Of a DNA stretch of 64,000 bases, positions 10,801-24,170 are shown one piece after another (positions within the stretch are counted from its first letter, which is position 1; each line of letters opens with the position of its first letter). The notes beneath the pieces are model-generated. The model was given only the letters and a program-made list of their open reading frames with translations, was not told the DNA's origin and did no database searches. This DNA is from Kappaphycus alvarezii. Taxonomy: Eukaryota > Rhodophyta > Florideophyceae > Gigartinales > Solieriaceae. A program made the position numbers and the translations under genes. The DNA lies in NCBI GenBank assembly GCA_002205965.3, contig NADL03000602.1:2542001-2606000 (forward strand), read 5' to 3'.

Positions 10801-11310
10801 GTGCAAAATTTTCGGCAGGAATCCCCCGGATGCCCCATAGAAGTGGGAGGCCCGACATATCCTTCTGGAGAAATCGATACAGCTCCTCGCACCTACCGTA
10901 ATGGTGAGATATTATGTTTGCCATTGGAATTGACGGCGCTGGCAATCCGCATAGACAACGCTATAGAGAGCAGTCAGGCCCTTTTCTTGGGAACAATGGA
11001 CATGAATACCCGCAAAAGGTAAATTATGTCCAGCAGATTTTCAAAGATTGCAAAATTTGCGGCGATATTAACCAGGACATTGCTGAGGGTCTCAAGCTGT
11101 ATAGAATGTACGCTAGTTAGTACAAACTTTCGAAATTTCAGAAGGCTGCTTAAGGAAATGTTTTTAAAGAGGACCTCTGAAAAGAATTAATCCATTGCTA
11201 GGCCATCATTTATACTTGACTACGCGACAGAGTCCTGACGGACCAAGGATCACAACTTGGAGATATCCTCATCCATTTCGCTACTTTTTAATCTTGCTAT
11301 GCCGGTCTTT
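10801..11310 (+). mobile_element. Copia fossil fragment: gag and integrase scraps
   Basis: On the plus strand, 10914-11120 contains KICGDINQDI..GLKLYRMYAS, which aligns with FSGEITQDIKDTIKMYEICA in gag of the 50-57 kb Copia element. About 100 bases later the sequence encodes RVLTDQGSQLGDILIHFA, matching RILTDQGSNFGERFIHLA in that element's integrase. The pieces are in the family's order, but most of gag, the protease and the rest of pol are absent. This is a short, old, internally deleted relic with many breaks. No LTRs were recognised next to it. Confidence 0.65.
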
Positions 11311-12086
11311 TTGATGAACACCTGGTACTAAGATCCTCTCTTGAAAGTGATTTGCAATGCGTTCTTTTCCAGTTTTGATTTTTATCCTTCTCAATTAACG
11401 AGCCATAGTTGCCTCATTTCGGGACGATTTTTTATTTTCTCTCGAGATATACGAGCTAGGAATCTCGATAAGCTTCCTCTTCAATCCCTATCCATACTCT
11501 ACATTCAACACCATAGGCGCTGCTGAAAACTACAACCAGCCACACAGGCGTAACGTATCGCGACAACATCGCAATGAACACGAAAATTTGGAATAAGAGT
11601 ATATTAAGATTGGGGCTAGAATGAATCACAAAGTTTCTGTAACGAGATGCTTTGGGGGCAAAAGGATCAACTGGACAATATATCTAGCGTTTACACGGGT
11701 TTGTTACTTCTATGGTTCCGATTTTTAAAGGAAAGGGAGATTAAGAAGAAGTACTAAATCAAAACCGCAATATAGAGCTAGGAAAAATTATTTACAGAAA
11801 ATACTTTCAATACAAATGTAATATGTAGCTCCTTCCAGTTGTACAGTAATTGCAATATTAATTTCAGTATAGATTGTACGCTACGAAAGAAGAGAAAATT
11901 AAATGTGTTTTTGGTCAAGAAAGCTGTACGCCTGGGTTACAAATTGCTCACATGCGTCAAAAAAGTGATTATAACGTAATAATAACATATATCATATATA
12001 TATATTTTCACGGGCTTTGGGTAAAAATGCGAGCGTTACATATTTATAGAATATGAGAAGCAATTTACCTGCGACTCGACTTCCCT
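11311..12086. other. Interval with nothing recognised
   Basis: AT-rich, including an alternating TA run near 11990-12005. No coding signature or repeat is visible. Confidence 0.4.
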
Positions 12087-13170
12087 TTGATCACACACGC
12101 CCGGGGTCAATATCTTCCGCACTACTCAACATGGCTTCATCACCTCCATGCGCTCCATCTAGCATCGAACTCTCTTCTCTTGTTTTCATCGTTTACATAC
12201 TTTCGCTCCGTCTCCCTTTGTTTCATCTCCAGCAGGTTTTCAACTCGCCCCTTCACCCAATCCGAGCCAATATGTTGGAGCCAGAACTGTTCCTACCACT
12301 TCATCTCCTCTAATCACTTCTTCATCCCTAGAAAATTTACTGCTGGTTCCTTTCTACCAAAACCAAAACAAATTGGAAAGGCTAAAAAAAGAGAGGCGAC
12401 TGATTTATCGTCTAAGGTTGTCTTCGCTACGCTTTTCGAGATACAAGACTCTGATGTACATGTGGCACAGCAGGGTGCTGAAACAGAGTACTTTGACACC
12501 TCTGCTGATGATTTGACCATGAACACCCCTTTCTGCACCAAAGTAAGTAGATGAAAAGAGTATCCAGGACAGGTACGAATGTTTGCATAAATTGTTTAAC
12601 AAAAAACACCATGTATTTGCGTCGATGTCTACAATAGGAGAGCTGACCGAAGTAGAAGAGCCCCTAAGTCAGGTGGGCGAAGCACGTGAGGATCAAGCGG
12701 CGTACCGGAACGGGAGATGGATAGCGATCAAAGATAGGGAAAAAAATGAGCTTGATGGTGCTGCGAAGATTATCTCTAAAGCCATAGTGAGTGCTACTAT
12801 CGTCATTTCTAACGATGAAAAAGCCGAAAGGAGCGAGTTTAAAGATCTAGATGGGTAGCTAGGGACTCGGAAGATCCTTCAAAGAAGAAGAAGCGTCGCA
12901 ATGTTAACTATGGTAAAATTGAAGGACTTTTGCGTCCTTTTAAAGGATACACTGGACGCAGCGCGTAATGGGGGAAAAAGAGCTACGTTTAGAGAAGAAA
13001 ATGCTAGAGAATTTGCGGAAGAGGAGGCAAAAGGGCATTACTGAGCGACTCCGTGAGAGGAGAAATAATGCAAAAGATCATACTAACTAACGCTGAGGCC
13101 GTGGCCTCCTCATAGACTTATGTTGACGATAGAGATGCTGAAGGACCAGAAGTTGAAGCCTCGGCATGCA
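12087..13170 (+). pseudogene. Unrecognised decayed coding region
   Basis: A succession of plus-strand frames has plausible protein composition. The end of the 12087-12554 frame (about 12330 on) is rich in charged residues and reads EIQDSDVHVAQQG. The 12583-12858 frame has an acidic, Ala/Glu-rich composition. Later frames contain VNYGKIEGLLRPFKGYTGRS (about 12903-12965) and Lys/Glu/Arg-rich runs to about 13090. Frames change at least three times. I do not recognise a domain. It could be the accessory (DNA-binding) ORF of a DNA transposon or a dead host gene. There is no splice evidence. Confidence 0.35.
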
Positions 13171-16100
13171 CCTACTAACATCTGCGTCTACTTAAATCTT
13201 ATCCGAAACTTTAGTAGCCTTACTTGTTTCTTGTGTGACCATAGTAAATTATTTTTCTGCTCCTTAGTATATTAAGAAATAAAACATACAAGTACATACC
13301 CAAAAGTTCGCTCCGCTGCTCACATCAGTGAGAATGGCCCCAAATCTCGCCTGCATTTGTTTGTTGGGATTATTTTCCCTGCAGTGCTGATTTCAAGCGC
13401 AAAAGCCGATGATTCTGAATTTTTCTTAGGTGATATCATCCCAGCAAATTGACTCTACTTTCGCAAGACAGATACTGTTTCAGGTAGGCGCTACATACGC
13501 CGAGAAAGAGAATATTATACGCAGCCTTTCTTCAATTCTATTAAATGAAGTTATAACCCAATAATCCTGTATTGCTAAATTGAAATAAAACTTAGTTTCG
13601 CAGCTGTTTTCACATTACATATAATTTCTTCAGTTTCTCACTCCAATATAAATTATCTTCAGGATTGTGTTACCAGGAAATGAACACCAACAGGTGATAT
13701 AGAACTATGTCCTCGCAAGAAAATTCTCTGCACGGACGCAATAAGTGTCAACAAGAAGTGTCAACAATTAGTTCAGTTTAGAGAGTGGGTGGCGCTTAAT
13801 TAAGCTCTATGCAGTGAGGAGCAGAATGATAAATAGTAAGAGGATTTGTAATAAAGCAATATGCCTTCAAATTTAATAATTATTCACGCCGCAATTCTTC
13901 GAAGGCCACGCGAGAGACTGAAAAACGCGACCTACATGAGATCGCCTGAAACGAAAATCAGAGAGAATTGAAAATGTCATACATATGCTGGACTGTGTCA
14001 ATCTAAGATGTACTGTTGATGTTTAAGACGGACTGAAAATAACGATTTCAGTCATTAGTTCGATAGAAAAGACGTTACAAAGCGGAGTAGAGCATCAAAT
14101 TTCTTTTCGTTTTCGGGTTAAATTTAGATCTCGCTGACGTTATGATAAGAGAAGACGCCATAGAAGTCATATTATCGTGACGAAGATTCTTCTGGCTTTA
14201 CTTCAGAACAAGAATATTCGCCTCTTGTTGGTACTACCCGTTTACGCTCGCCCTCTACAGAGACATAGACATGTTCAGATGCCCCTAACATGGGTGGGTG
14301 GGTGGGAGAGAAATAGATGTACCGAAATTGTGTCCTGCCAAGGGCCGCCGGCGATACTAGTACCCCCGGAGGCCGCAAGAGTCAAGGACGCTCTGCATAC
14401 TCGTACTCATCTCACAAATATACACACATGTACATGTCGCGAAGATGATTTATTACTGGGTGAATTTACTTCAGCGGATTATTTTCTTTTCGTTGTCTTT
14501 GAGAAGGTGATGTGTTGTGCTTAGTAGCCCAAAATGAATACCCCGAAATGTTTCATGTTCTCCTTGACCGTTGCATACTTTCAGAAGTGCCCAATGATTT
14601 TTTTTGGCATCTTTAGGTCATAAATTTCGTCCCACATTTGAAAGAAAAGGCCACAAAATACTTCTCACGTTTAAAAAGAGTAATCACTTTAGTAGGATGT
14701 GGTCGTCCCCATGTGGGGTGTTGGCAACACACAAGCAGATGAAGGTTGAACTGTGGTTGAAACTTTGGTTGAGGCTGGCTTGGTTAAGCTGGACGCTTGA
14801 AACAAGAGTATATATAGAAATGGGGCAGCTACATAGTAGAGGAAAATGTAGTATAACAGTACAGAATGAAAAGCTTTTCCCGTATAAAATCCCTGGAGGT
14901 ATCATAAGTAGCGCTTTCGGAACTTTTGGTCCGCATGAGTTAAATGCTATGAAAAGATCTAATACATACATAGGTCTAGGTAGCATGGGATAGCAAGGCA
15001 AATTTCGATCGGTAAAGCAGTGATAAAATATCCTAGTGCGCAACTCGCCCGTAACAGTTCCAAGTGTACCGATGGGGTAAAACGTTGTGTCAAGAACTGT
15101 AAGGAAAATTTCAATGACAGCAAAGTGCCTAGTAGCCCTGTTCGTAAGGTTACTGGTGGTTTGAATCTACAATACAGTAGATACAGTAAATTCGTGTTAA
15201 GCTGGAAGACATGTTAATTCTACGTACGTGGACCACAACATACTAGTTGGTAAAACTTCGTGCTAGTATAGTACGTTTGCGAAATTAAAAAGAATTACAA
15301 ATTATGTAGATGTGGCAACACGAGAACACTTAGAAATGCAGGATGAGCAGAACATTATGCAAAATTTAGCCAATTTTAGAATTGTAAATATTGAAAAAAC
15401 TTCTATAGAAAGCGTGTGCAGTCGATAAATCTGCAATACAGTTAAAAAATTTAAGCTATTTACAATCTCCAGCAGTAATACTGTAGATACAACTAGGACG
15501 ACGCAAAATATAGTTTGAACGCAATCTGAGCTTTACCACACCATCACTTTTGCCTCCGAGGCACGCAGTAGACCTTGATCTTGACATGGTTTCTACAGCA
15601 TTCAGTTCAATGGCCGAAGTTAAACTTCCTAGCGAGAACTCTCATCTAATTTAGTTGGATGTCATTCAAGCTAAGTTAGGGTTGTAAGAGGAATTAAGCG
15701 CAGGCAGAATGAAGACTGGAGGCTCTATAAGAAAGGTTCAAGCATTTTTTCTCCGGGGAGAATGTTTTAGTACATACAACCGGCATGGAAGACAAACTTT
15801 AGATAATTCCCGACGATTTTTTCGGGTGTGCACGGAAGCGATGTTAATGGGCAGGAAGTTTTTCTTAATCTGAATATTTCATGAAAGGTAGAAATATATC
15901 GAAGACGTTAAATTCGGAAAAAATTATGACTTCGAGGGCTTTAAAAAGTAACAAACGAGCAGTACATTCATTAGAAAAAGGGATAGAGCTAGAAAAAAAG
16001 AAGAAGAGAGACTGGAATTGCCGAGACGGAACTTATTGGAAGTGAATCGGTGACTTGTTCCATAATTTTTAGGGAAGGATGCAAGTAACGTATTCTACCT

Positions 16101-19100
16101 TCATAGTGGGTAAATGGTACGAAAAAGATAGCGAACCAAAGACTCATTATGGAAAATATATGGTATATAGATAGTACTTCACGATAAATGACTTCTTTTG
16201 GATCTTTTGGAGGTTAAGAGAGTTCCAGATTGTACTAAAATTAAAGAAAGATTTTGCGTAATGTATCGCAGAATTCTGCAATTTAAGAGAGGCTTTAAGT
16301 GTGACCAAAACTTCTATTGGCAGCTTTGGTGAAAACTAAGGAGTTTTGTGAGAAATTTGCAGACAAAGTGGTTCTTAGCGGGATTTATGGAGCTTAAAGG
16401 GAATAATTTTGCCAATAACACTATAAAGCAATGAGGAAGAGGTTCTATATGCGAATGGCAAGTGTTTTGACCGTATTTTGGCAGCTTTCACGAATGAAGT
16501 CAGTGCTTACTGGTGTTGGGCCAAAAAAGATTAATAAATAGTTCAATGGTACTCATATCAAACTCATCAACGTTTCTCATGGAGGAAGTTTATTGCACAC
16601 AATTAAATTGCGCGTTTGGTTCTGCAAATATCCTTTAAAGGGTATTTTTTAAAACGAGACTTTACAGAGACTTCTATATGTTCTATTCCATTGTAAAAAG
16701 CGTTTAGATCTTCTAGATCGTGATATATTGTTCCGAGTCGTCGACCATTGAATCTAAATTGACGCGCCTATAAGTTAGTGTTGTACTCCTGGGAACTCTT
16801 AACCATCAGTTTGAGTTTGGACTATTTCACGTTGTAAATCAGAGCTGAGACAAACAAAAATATGTGTGGCTAGTATTTGAGAGCTTAGTTACCCAAAAAT
16901 AACTCAGAATGACCGTAAGTCATATTTATACTGTGCTTAAGCTACTTCATTTATCCTTTTTCCTCGCAATCTCAAAAGTGCAGTGTGCTCTGGAATTTTC
17001 CAACCAGGCTAATCGCATGCAAATAAATGTGAAAGTCTTTACTGATTCGTAAGAAAGACCGTAGCTTCCACAGATGAAATTGGTTGACGAAGGAGTTAGC
17101 TTTACCCTAATCGAATATAAAATCAGTGAAATATGAAAGGAGCACAGGTTTATGTTTCATTTCAGAACTCTTTTTTGTTCTTTTAGAGAAATCGTTATAT
17201 TATGCGTTACCGCATTAGAGTATCCTTTCGGAATAGCTCCAATTGGGGCCTTTGAGATATTATATCAGTTAAAAGGAGTTTAGAGCTCACAAGAAGGGGC
17301 ATCATCCTCTTTTATTCGTAGTAATGAGTATTTTAGGTCGGGATTCATAAGTCTACTGCATCGCAAAGGCTGTTTGCGGAAGCTGCAACCTTCAAATTTG
17401 ACCTACTTACAAAAGAAGTTTTTGTACCGGATTTTTAATAAGCATTTCTTTACCCAGCGTCTCGAAGGGCTGAAGATAGGCTAAGGTGATATTTAAAGCC
17501 TAAAATTCAAATATAGTACTAGTCTGAATTGCAAGCAGTATTCGAATGTGCCGAAGTTTTAATTTCGATGAAGTGTGATATATATTTCTTTAAAATTTAT
17601 TCTGACACACTTAGATTACTTAACCTGCCTTTTGCTGGGTTCGGTATTGGTTTAAAAAATTTATGCAGAGTACGAAGCAACCTGGTAGCGTATTTACATC
17701 TTTTCATATTTATTTTCGATTAATGACTTTGAGTGTGTCTCTCCAAACTAGAAGCTTCGATTATTTCATATTGGATTCTTAATTTTGGGTCTTTCAGCCG
17801 GCCCATCCCATTCATCCAAAATATATTCCTCCAATACCTGTTCGCCATAAAACGCTTTAAATTGAGAATTTCGGATATTGAAAACGGAGGAGATTAACTC
17901 CTTCATCTTAAAGGCTTTAAAGAGAAAAAGGGTTCCAAGAGCACCCTGTCGTAGAACGCTATATCACATTTCTGCCCAGTTTTTTAAGAAAATTCTATTT
18001 TATACTTTGCAAATTGTGTTCTTGTACGTCGACACATGTGTAATTTTTGAATATAGTAGTGAAAGCAATAAATCTGCAGCCTCCATGGGGAGATTTTGAG
18101 TCTATCCTTTCTTTGCTCGAAAGAAAATTGGTACTGGCCTCAATTTTTATTTAAAGACGGAAAACATATCCGAATTTAGAATAAAAATCCTCCTTGCTAG
18201 GATATAATGTAACTGAGAACCCAAAAATAAGATTGATCTTGAATTGGACCTTTGTAATGCGTAAAAAGAAGCAGCTTTAATTATCTTAGATTACTGCTTT
18301 ATTAATTCTGTCGAGGACTAGGGTTTGATTTTGATTGAAACATTCTTGGTTATTTCAGCAAGTTGAGATATCTACACAAGGCAGTCAGGATCTATATTAG
18401 AGTAGTCAAGCAAATTTCATTCCCATTGGCCGAAAATGCACAAATCGGGCATGTGTGGGAGGTTTTCCCCTATCTAATATATTTTTTCTTTCCGTTGACT
18501 ATAATCTTTCCGTTATCCTAGGTTTCAATGAAGTATCCTGTGAAGTCGAAGGTCATAAAAGTTTCATATTCAATCCTATATATCTGTTATTTCTTGTTAG
18601 AAATGTTATAAAACCCCGATTAGAGACCTAAAATTAGCTCATTTTCGTATCACTTGATTACTGCTAACGGAAGAAAATCATTTTTGAGGAAACGAAGAGC
18701 CAATTGGACAAGAAATGGAGTACTTACTAAACAGAAGATGGGTATCTGTTATGCAGTTCTATGATTCACCATAATGAGGAAGCATGTACAACAGGCAGAG
18801 TAGATTGAAAAACGTATCGGAAAGAATTTAAAATTCTATCGCAGGGTCCGGATTAGAATTTCCACAGGAAGCGGCTCTATAATCTCATTTAAGCCTGATT
18901 ATTATATTTTTTCAAGTTTTAAAACAAAGATTTGTAACGGGGCGAGTAAATCACGTAAGAAGCGAGCTGGATCGAAGTGGGGACATGAAAAATTACATAT
19001 TTCACTTTTTGTATGAAATTCAATTAAATTTGATACCATATAATCAGTTTTTCTGTCGAATGTTGGATTTATTGAGAAGCTGAAGAGGTAAAAAGAATAT

Positions 19101-22100
19101 TTATGTCTTTCCAATGAATCTCTTCCGCATATACTTGCTTTTTTTCGCCCTGATATTACTTTTTATCCTATAGCCATTCCCCTGTGACATCTCTGGACTT
19201 TGAACATGAACATCATCAGTTTAATATTCTTTTAGTTTCAAGAATATGTGCTTATATTAGGCGCAACTTGGTCCGCAATTGCGTTCAAGTTCGAAAAGAA
19301 AAAGTTTGGCACAATTTTAGTAGATAAAGATCCACTCTTTTTCTTAAACTTCAATAGAAACGCTTTGGTTTCCAATACTTTCAGGAGAGTTCTACGTTTT
19401 AGACGTATTTTACGTTTGATAATTCATATCGAAAAAACTCTGCTATTATCCTGATTTAGACCACTCTTTTCTTGATAGTAAATCAATGAAATGATTATTT
19501 GATTGGTGAAAACTATTGATATTAACGGATACAGCAAACTGCGGACATCTTTTAGTTCATATCATTTCATTTAGTTCCCTAATCCCTTTCAAGAGATAGA
19601 AAAAAGTTAAACGAAATTGTCCTGATTAGCAAGGTTTTTGGAATTGCAGATTCTCTCTCAGAATAAAAGAGATAAGGATGAGTGCTTTTGGAATAAAATT
19701 TGCGTTAAGGTACATGATACGAATGGGTTGTAAATCGATGCATGACGTCTTCCAGCTGAAAGATCTTCATCTCCCAGATGTACGGTATTATGATAACTTC
19801 CGACAGGTTTCGGCTCTGTGCGGTACGGTAAACGAATAAAATGAGACCTTTAAGCCTAATGGAGGAGTGTAAGAGGACTAATAAAGGAGTGGTGGAAACA
19901 TCCTTGGTATGCAGTGCATTGTGGTTTAAAGAGACGCCCTGAGTTTTGGCAGAGATCAACGGAGTACAGAAAAAGGCAAAACAGGTGTGGCAGTAATATT
20001 TTCAAGTTTTTCTTCCACATCTCAAGGGTCTCTGATGTAATTTTTCATGATTAGGACTGCTTTATAGTCATATATACCAACCATTTAATATATTGAACAA
20101 ATTACATCTATGCTTTAGCCATTATGCTTTGAAGATTTTTAAAAAGCCGAAAAAAATAACGTATATCTGTTATCCTATCCCGCAATAGACATCATAGCAG
20201 ATAATTAAACAGTAAACGAAATAATAAACGTTCCAGAATCACACTGCGAACCGGCTTGGATCGGTATTCTTTCTAGATATATACATCTTCGGATCAGAAG
20301 CATATTGGAACACCGTTGGATTTTTTTACTTCACTTTTCGGGCTCCTAGAGGAATTCAATCCCTGTATCCGCAACAATTCTGAATTCAAAAGGTTTTGAG
20401 ATGAATTTGCGGGTTAAATACAGATATCTGTATTTATGTTGTCAAGGGCGTATAGTAGAGACTCCTGTATCGTCAGTACTGACAAACTATCTATGCAAAT
20501 CGCCCGGTGCTAAATCTTGGCATTTTTGGTATTCAGTGGCTAACAAAAATAATCAACCACTACACCTCTGTAGTTTCACGCTTCTGAGCATTTTTTATAT
20601 GCTACTAATTTTGTGCGCGGCAAACTGGGATGAAGATAATTTGAAAATCGGTGTGCAGGATCATTGAGGGACTTTTTAACAGTACCAAACAGTCTTCTGT
20701 TATCTTAACTAACAGTTTAAAAGTTTCTATCACTTTTTTCTTATCTGATATTTCCCTTGTCTTCTTTCAAGGTCAAAATTACCTTTTATTTTGAATGTTC
20801 GAGTGGTTCTTCGAAATTGCTTGAAGATCTGGTTCATCATCACCCTTAGCTAATCCTTAGTTTCAATAAGATCAGCGGGAATTTTTCAAAGCAAGGTGAA
20901 GAATCATATTTGGAGAAAGGATAAAATTAACGCTAGTCGATTATTCAGAAACCTCTTCTCTTGAGTACGTAAAAAAATGGAGTTCCCAACAGCAAAACCT
21001 CGCAAGAGTAAATATTTTCAAATTAATCCAGCACTTCATACGAAGCGAATGATTCTAATATGCTCTCAACTGATGTTGCAATTATCAAAAAAATATTACT
21101 GAACAAAGAGACCTAAAGAGAACAATCTGTTTGAGTACTTCAAACTTAAGGCATTACATCAATACATTTACTCAATACATGGTTCACGCAAGCGCATCAA
21201 CAGAATACCGTCTACAACTTCTTAAACCAAAAACTGGGTGCTCCGTGTATTCTTTATGGAAAAAGAAAAACTCCCCTAGCTAAGCGTCCTTTTCGGGGTA
21301 ATTTATCTTCCAGACCGCTACCTGGCGACTAAACGCCATATCCGTAACAAGCGAAGGCGATAAATACTACATAGTAGCGATATATTTCACATATTTCGTT
21401 GAAATGTTCTGAATTTGTTCATTTGCTCAAGGGAACGCTCAGAAATGCACTCAGTGATCATTTTATTTCCAAGGACATATTTAGCTACATTTGAACCGGC
21501 TTTCATCGAGATAGATTTTGTTGCGACAAGAAACCTTATATAATGGGTGGATATGAAAACTATTTTCAGTCGCTTAAATCCTCTTGCACCGTTACAAAAA
21601 TCATAGCGATAGTTTTTTTTATGCTTTCCATCAGCAGCATCCTCAACATTCCAACAGAGGAGCTCGACTATGACCAATATATTCCAGAAATTCTCCAAAA
21701 GTTTGACAGCAGCTGTCCTAAAACTTGAAATTGGGCGAATTTTTGAAATTTTGTCCTATCTGCAATAAGGATTAAAATAACTTTTTCTATTCCAAAGCGC
21801 ATTTTTTTTCTTTTTGACAAAATAGTATAATAGAAGCTTTTTTGCAGCTCATTACATTTTCTACAGATAGAACAAGGATTGGTATGTAAATCTTAATCCT
21901 CACTTCCAGATCGCTTGCTCCCATCTATGCAAGAAGTTGGTTGAAAAATTCACCAGCTTCCTTGAAATATTAAAGTATTGCATTAAAATTATCACTCTAT
22001 TTGATTTGACTTCTATAGTTTACCTTTTCTTCATTTAAATTAACGCCTACATTTGACCTTTTGGCTAGTAATGAACATTTTTGGCTTTCGATGCACTTTG

Positions 22101-22440
22101 ATTTGCAACTAACTACTTTAAAGATGCAAGAGACCGACTACCATACTTCGAGGACAAATCCGGTCAAAACTGCCTCCTGTTGAATGACAAATATTACGTA
22201 GAAACAAAACATCAGTACTATTGCAACGAAAATATTGGAAAACGTGACTATTTTTATGATCTACACAAGCTTAGGCGTTATACTACATGACCTTGGGCGT
22301 TCTTCTAAATCAGGAAGATGGATGAATTTGTATTGAAAGACAAATAATGTCCAAAGGCGACCAAAAATTTAGAAAATTGTCCAAGATGATATCGTCTTTG
22401 ACAATGTTCCTTATATTTGCCATTCCTTGAATTATATCTG
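13171..22440. other. Long AT-rich, gene-poor stretch
   Basis: About 9 kb of AT-rich sequence in which open frames rarely exceed 100 codons and no domain is convincing. One weak hint is near 19725-19830 on the plus strand, where a frame reads FQLKDLHLPDV, reminiscent of the segment before a Copia integrase zinc finger; I do not call it. A four-tract guanine run sits at 14292. Otherwise I see no repeats, RNA genes or element ends. Such stretches can be old repeats eroded beyond recognition. Confidence 0.5.
14292..14306 (+). other. G-quadruplex motif
   Basis: Four GGG tracts are separated by single T bases (GGGTGGGTGGGTGGG). Single-base loops are the most stable arrangement known for intramolecular quadruplexes. 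It stands alone in AT-rich surroundings with no recognised gene nearby. Confidence 0.7.
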
Positions 22441-22504
22441 CCGCTGATAGGTGTTAAGGTTTAATTATTGCATAGAGAGTACCATTTAGGGACTCCAAAT
22501 AGTA

Positions 22505-22960
22505 ATAAATACTGTAAGAAACTGGGTTGTTTATTTAAAGGTTTAAGTGGGCCTGCTAGCACATCCCAGAAAGGGCATAAACGACACTTACTCTAGCAAA
22601 GGGCACAAAAGAAAATTTTGCGATTCAAATCTAGACTTGCCGAGAAAGAAACGGGTTGCAGTACTCCCGGTGGCAGCAATGTGCTTACAGAAAGCGACAA
22701 CGGCAGCGAAAAAATCTCGAATTGCTCTATCTTGAGTAAAAGAAATAGAAAAGCAAGAGCTAAGATCTCTCGCTTTTTGTGACAAATACAGCACTGCTTG
22801 AGTGCATTCATTAGCCTGATCGAGGAAGACGGTCTTTCTTACACACGTTTCCCAGATCAACTCAAAATGCAGTGGAGGCGAGGAATGACAATGTAACTGG
22901 AGCGGCATAAACCAAAACAAACACCACGGAGAATCCGTACATACCAATAATTGCGGGTAG
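22505..22960 (+). repeat. Dispersed repeat R1, uninterrupted copy (contains a 62-codon ORF)
   Basis: This stretch aligns with the flanks of the chromovirus: 22520-22553 matches 31540-31572 (TTTATTTAAA.....GCCTGCTA), and 22554-22960 matches 36949-37330. Shared blocks include GCAAAGGG, CGAGAAAGAAAC, CAGAAAGCGAC, ACAGCACTG and TTTCCCAGATC. Both copies keep similar plus-strand frames; here 22547-22735 encodes YSSKGHKRKFC, RKKRVAVLPVAAM and QKATTAAKKSR. Conservation of the coding pattern suggests a former protein, perhaps an accessory ORF of the adjacent Harbinger-like element, but I do not recognise it. Confidence 0.7.
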
Positions 22961-23226
22961 GGAGTCGATAATGTCAGGAAAATGTGTATTATTTGGGAAA
23001 AGGTGATCAAAATCACATATTTGGCTCATTTGGTCTCTCGAACGAATACTAAATGGTTATGCAATGACTCTGCATAGGTAAATTTATTCGAGTTTTTAAT
23101 ACTTCATCAAATGAGAGAATTTGAGGATGTGAGATTTTTACAATGGCATTATTTTATTCAATTGTACTGAGTAAAAACTGAAATTATAAAGTTACATAAG
23201 CGGAAACATCATATATGATTTTTATT

Positions 23227-24170
23227 TTATTGGCTACTTATAATATACCTCTCTATCATTAAATTAAAAATTTTGAAACTCCAATGGAACGCGTCCACGA
23301 CGCTTTTTTTGTACCGTCCCTTCACTTGATGCCGCTTGTTGTTGATATCATTATCAATCGCATTAAGCCTGCTTTCGAAACGGCTGTGATGGCTGGGATC
23401 CTCTAGTCTTAACTGATGCAACTGAATATGAAAATTCGTCAGCGCAGCGCAAAATTCAAAAACAGAGCCACAGCGATACTCCTTCCACCTCTTTTTGCTT
23501 CGGGTTACTCCCCAAAACATTAAAGGTCAGTCAAAAAACCTCTATAGTAATGCAAGCTGCTGCTACATTTCTGCTATTGGTCTCTTTATTTCTAGTTAAT
23601 GACCCATTATTCGGCTTTTTACTTGGATTTATTGCCCTCATAAGCTCAACGGCCCCTTAGTACTCTTTTTCTGTCAACATTGCCGACTGCTTTGGGTACT
23701 CTCCACTCACGGGCCCAACATTCGCAGGTTCCTTTTCTTCGAAGGTCTTCTTTAGGGCAGCTTCGTGAAAGTATACATTACATTGGAATATCTCCAGGTT
23801 AGATACAGACTTAAGCTATTGCTTTGTGTATTTTACGGCAAGCCTGTTTGAGCGAACACTGACTTCCATCTTGTAGCAATGAAATTTTTGCTTGTCACTA
23901 AAGTAACCTTTCCTCTCTTGCATATTTTCTTTCGGTCAGTTGGCTTGCTGGAATGTAACGTCGGCAAAACAACGCGCGGTCCAAATTTTTGTAAAGTTTA
24001 TCCCGTCCCGAACCAACTTACAAAAGGGGAACACAGTGAGATTGGGCACGACAAAAGCATCACATGATGGCCGAATTAGCAAATTTATAAATATCATCAT
24101 CATAATTTTGAAGTTTGGGCCCTTCAGATAGAATAGTTTGGCGGCCGGTTCCCATTTACCATACAAATTT
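23227..24170 (-). pseudogene. Decayed PIF/Harbinger-like DDE transposase, second copy
   Basis: The C-terminal piece (23520-23227) reads MFWGVTRSKKRWKEY and FCAALTNFHIQLHQLR. This is the family's WGV..SK.RW...ALTN.HI..H.LR ending and is comparable to ALTN/HPLR of the first copy near 0.6 kb. The N-terminal piece (24166-23936) contains LKGPNFK and ends FADVTFQQAN, matching KGPTFERM and ATDVTFHSTN of the first copy, with the first catalytic Asp. The middle part holding the second Asp is not readable. It is non-functional. The R1 repeat lies on one side and a repeated terminal block (24150-24351) on the other, so the whole transposon may span roughly 22.5-24.35 kb. Confidence 0.75.

Noticed and set aside
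19700-19960. Copia integrase-proximal relic in the AT-rich stretch
   Set aside because: Rests on about ten residues (LKDLHLPDV) with no supporting motif nearby.
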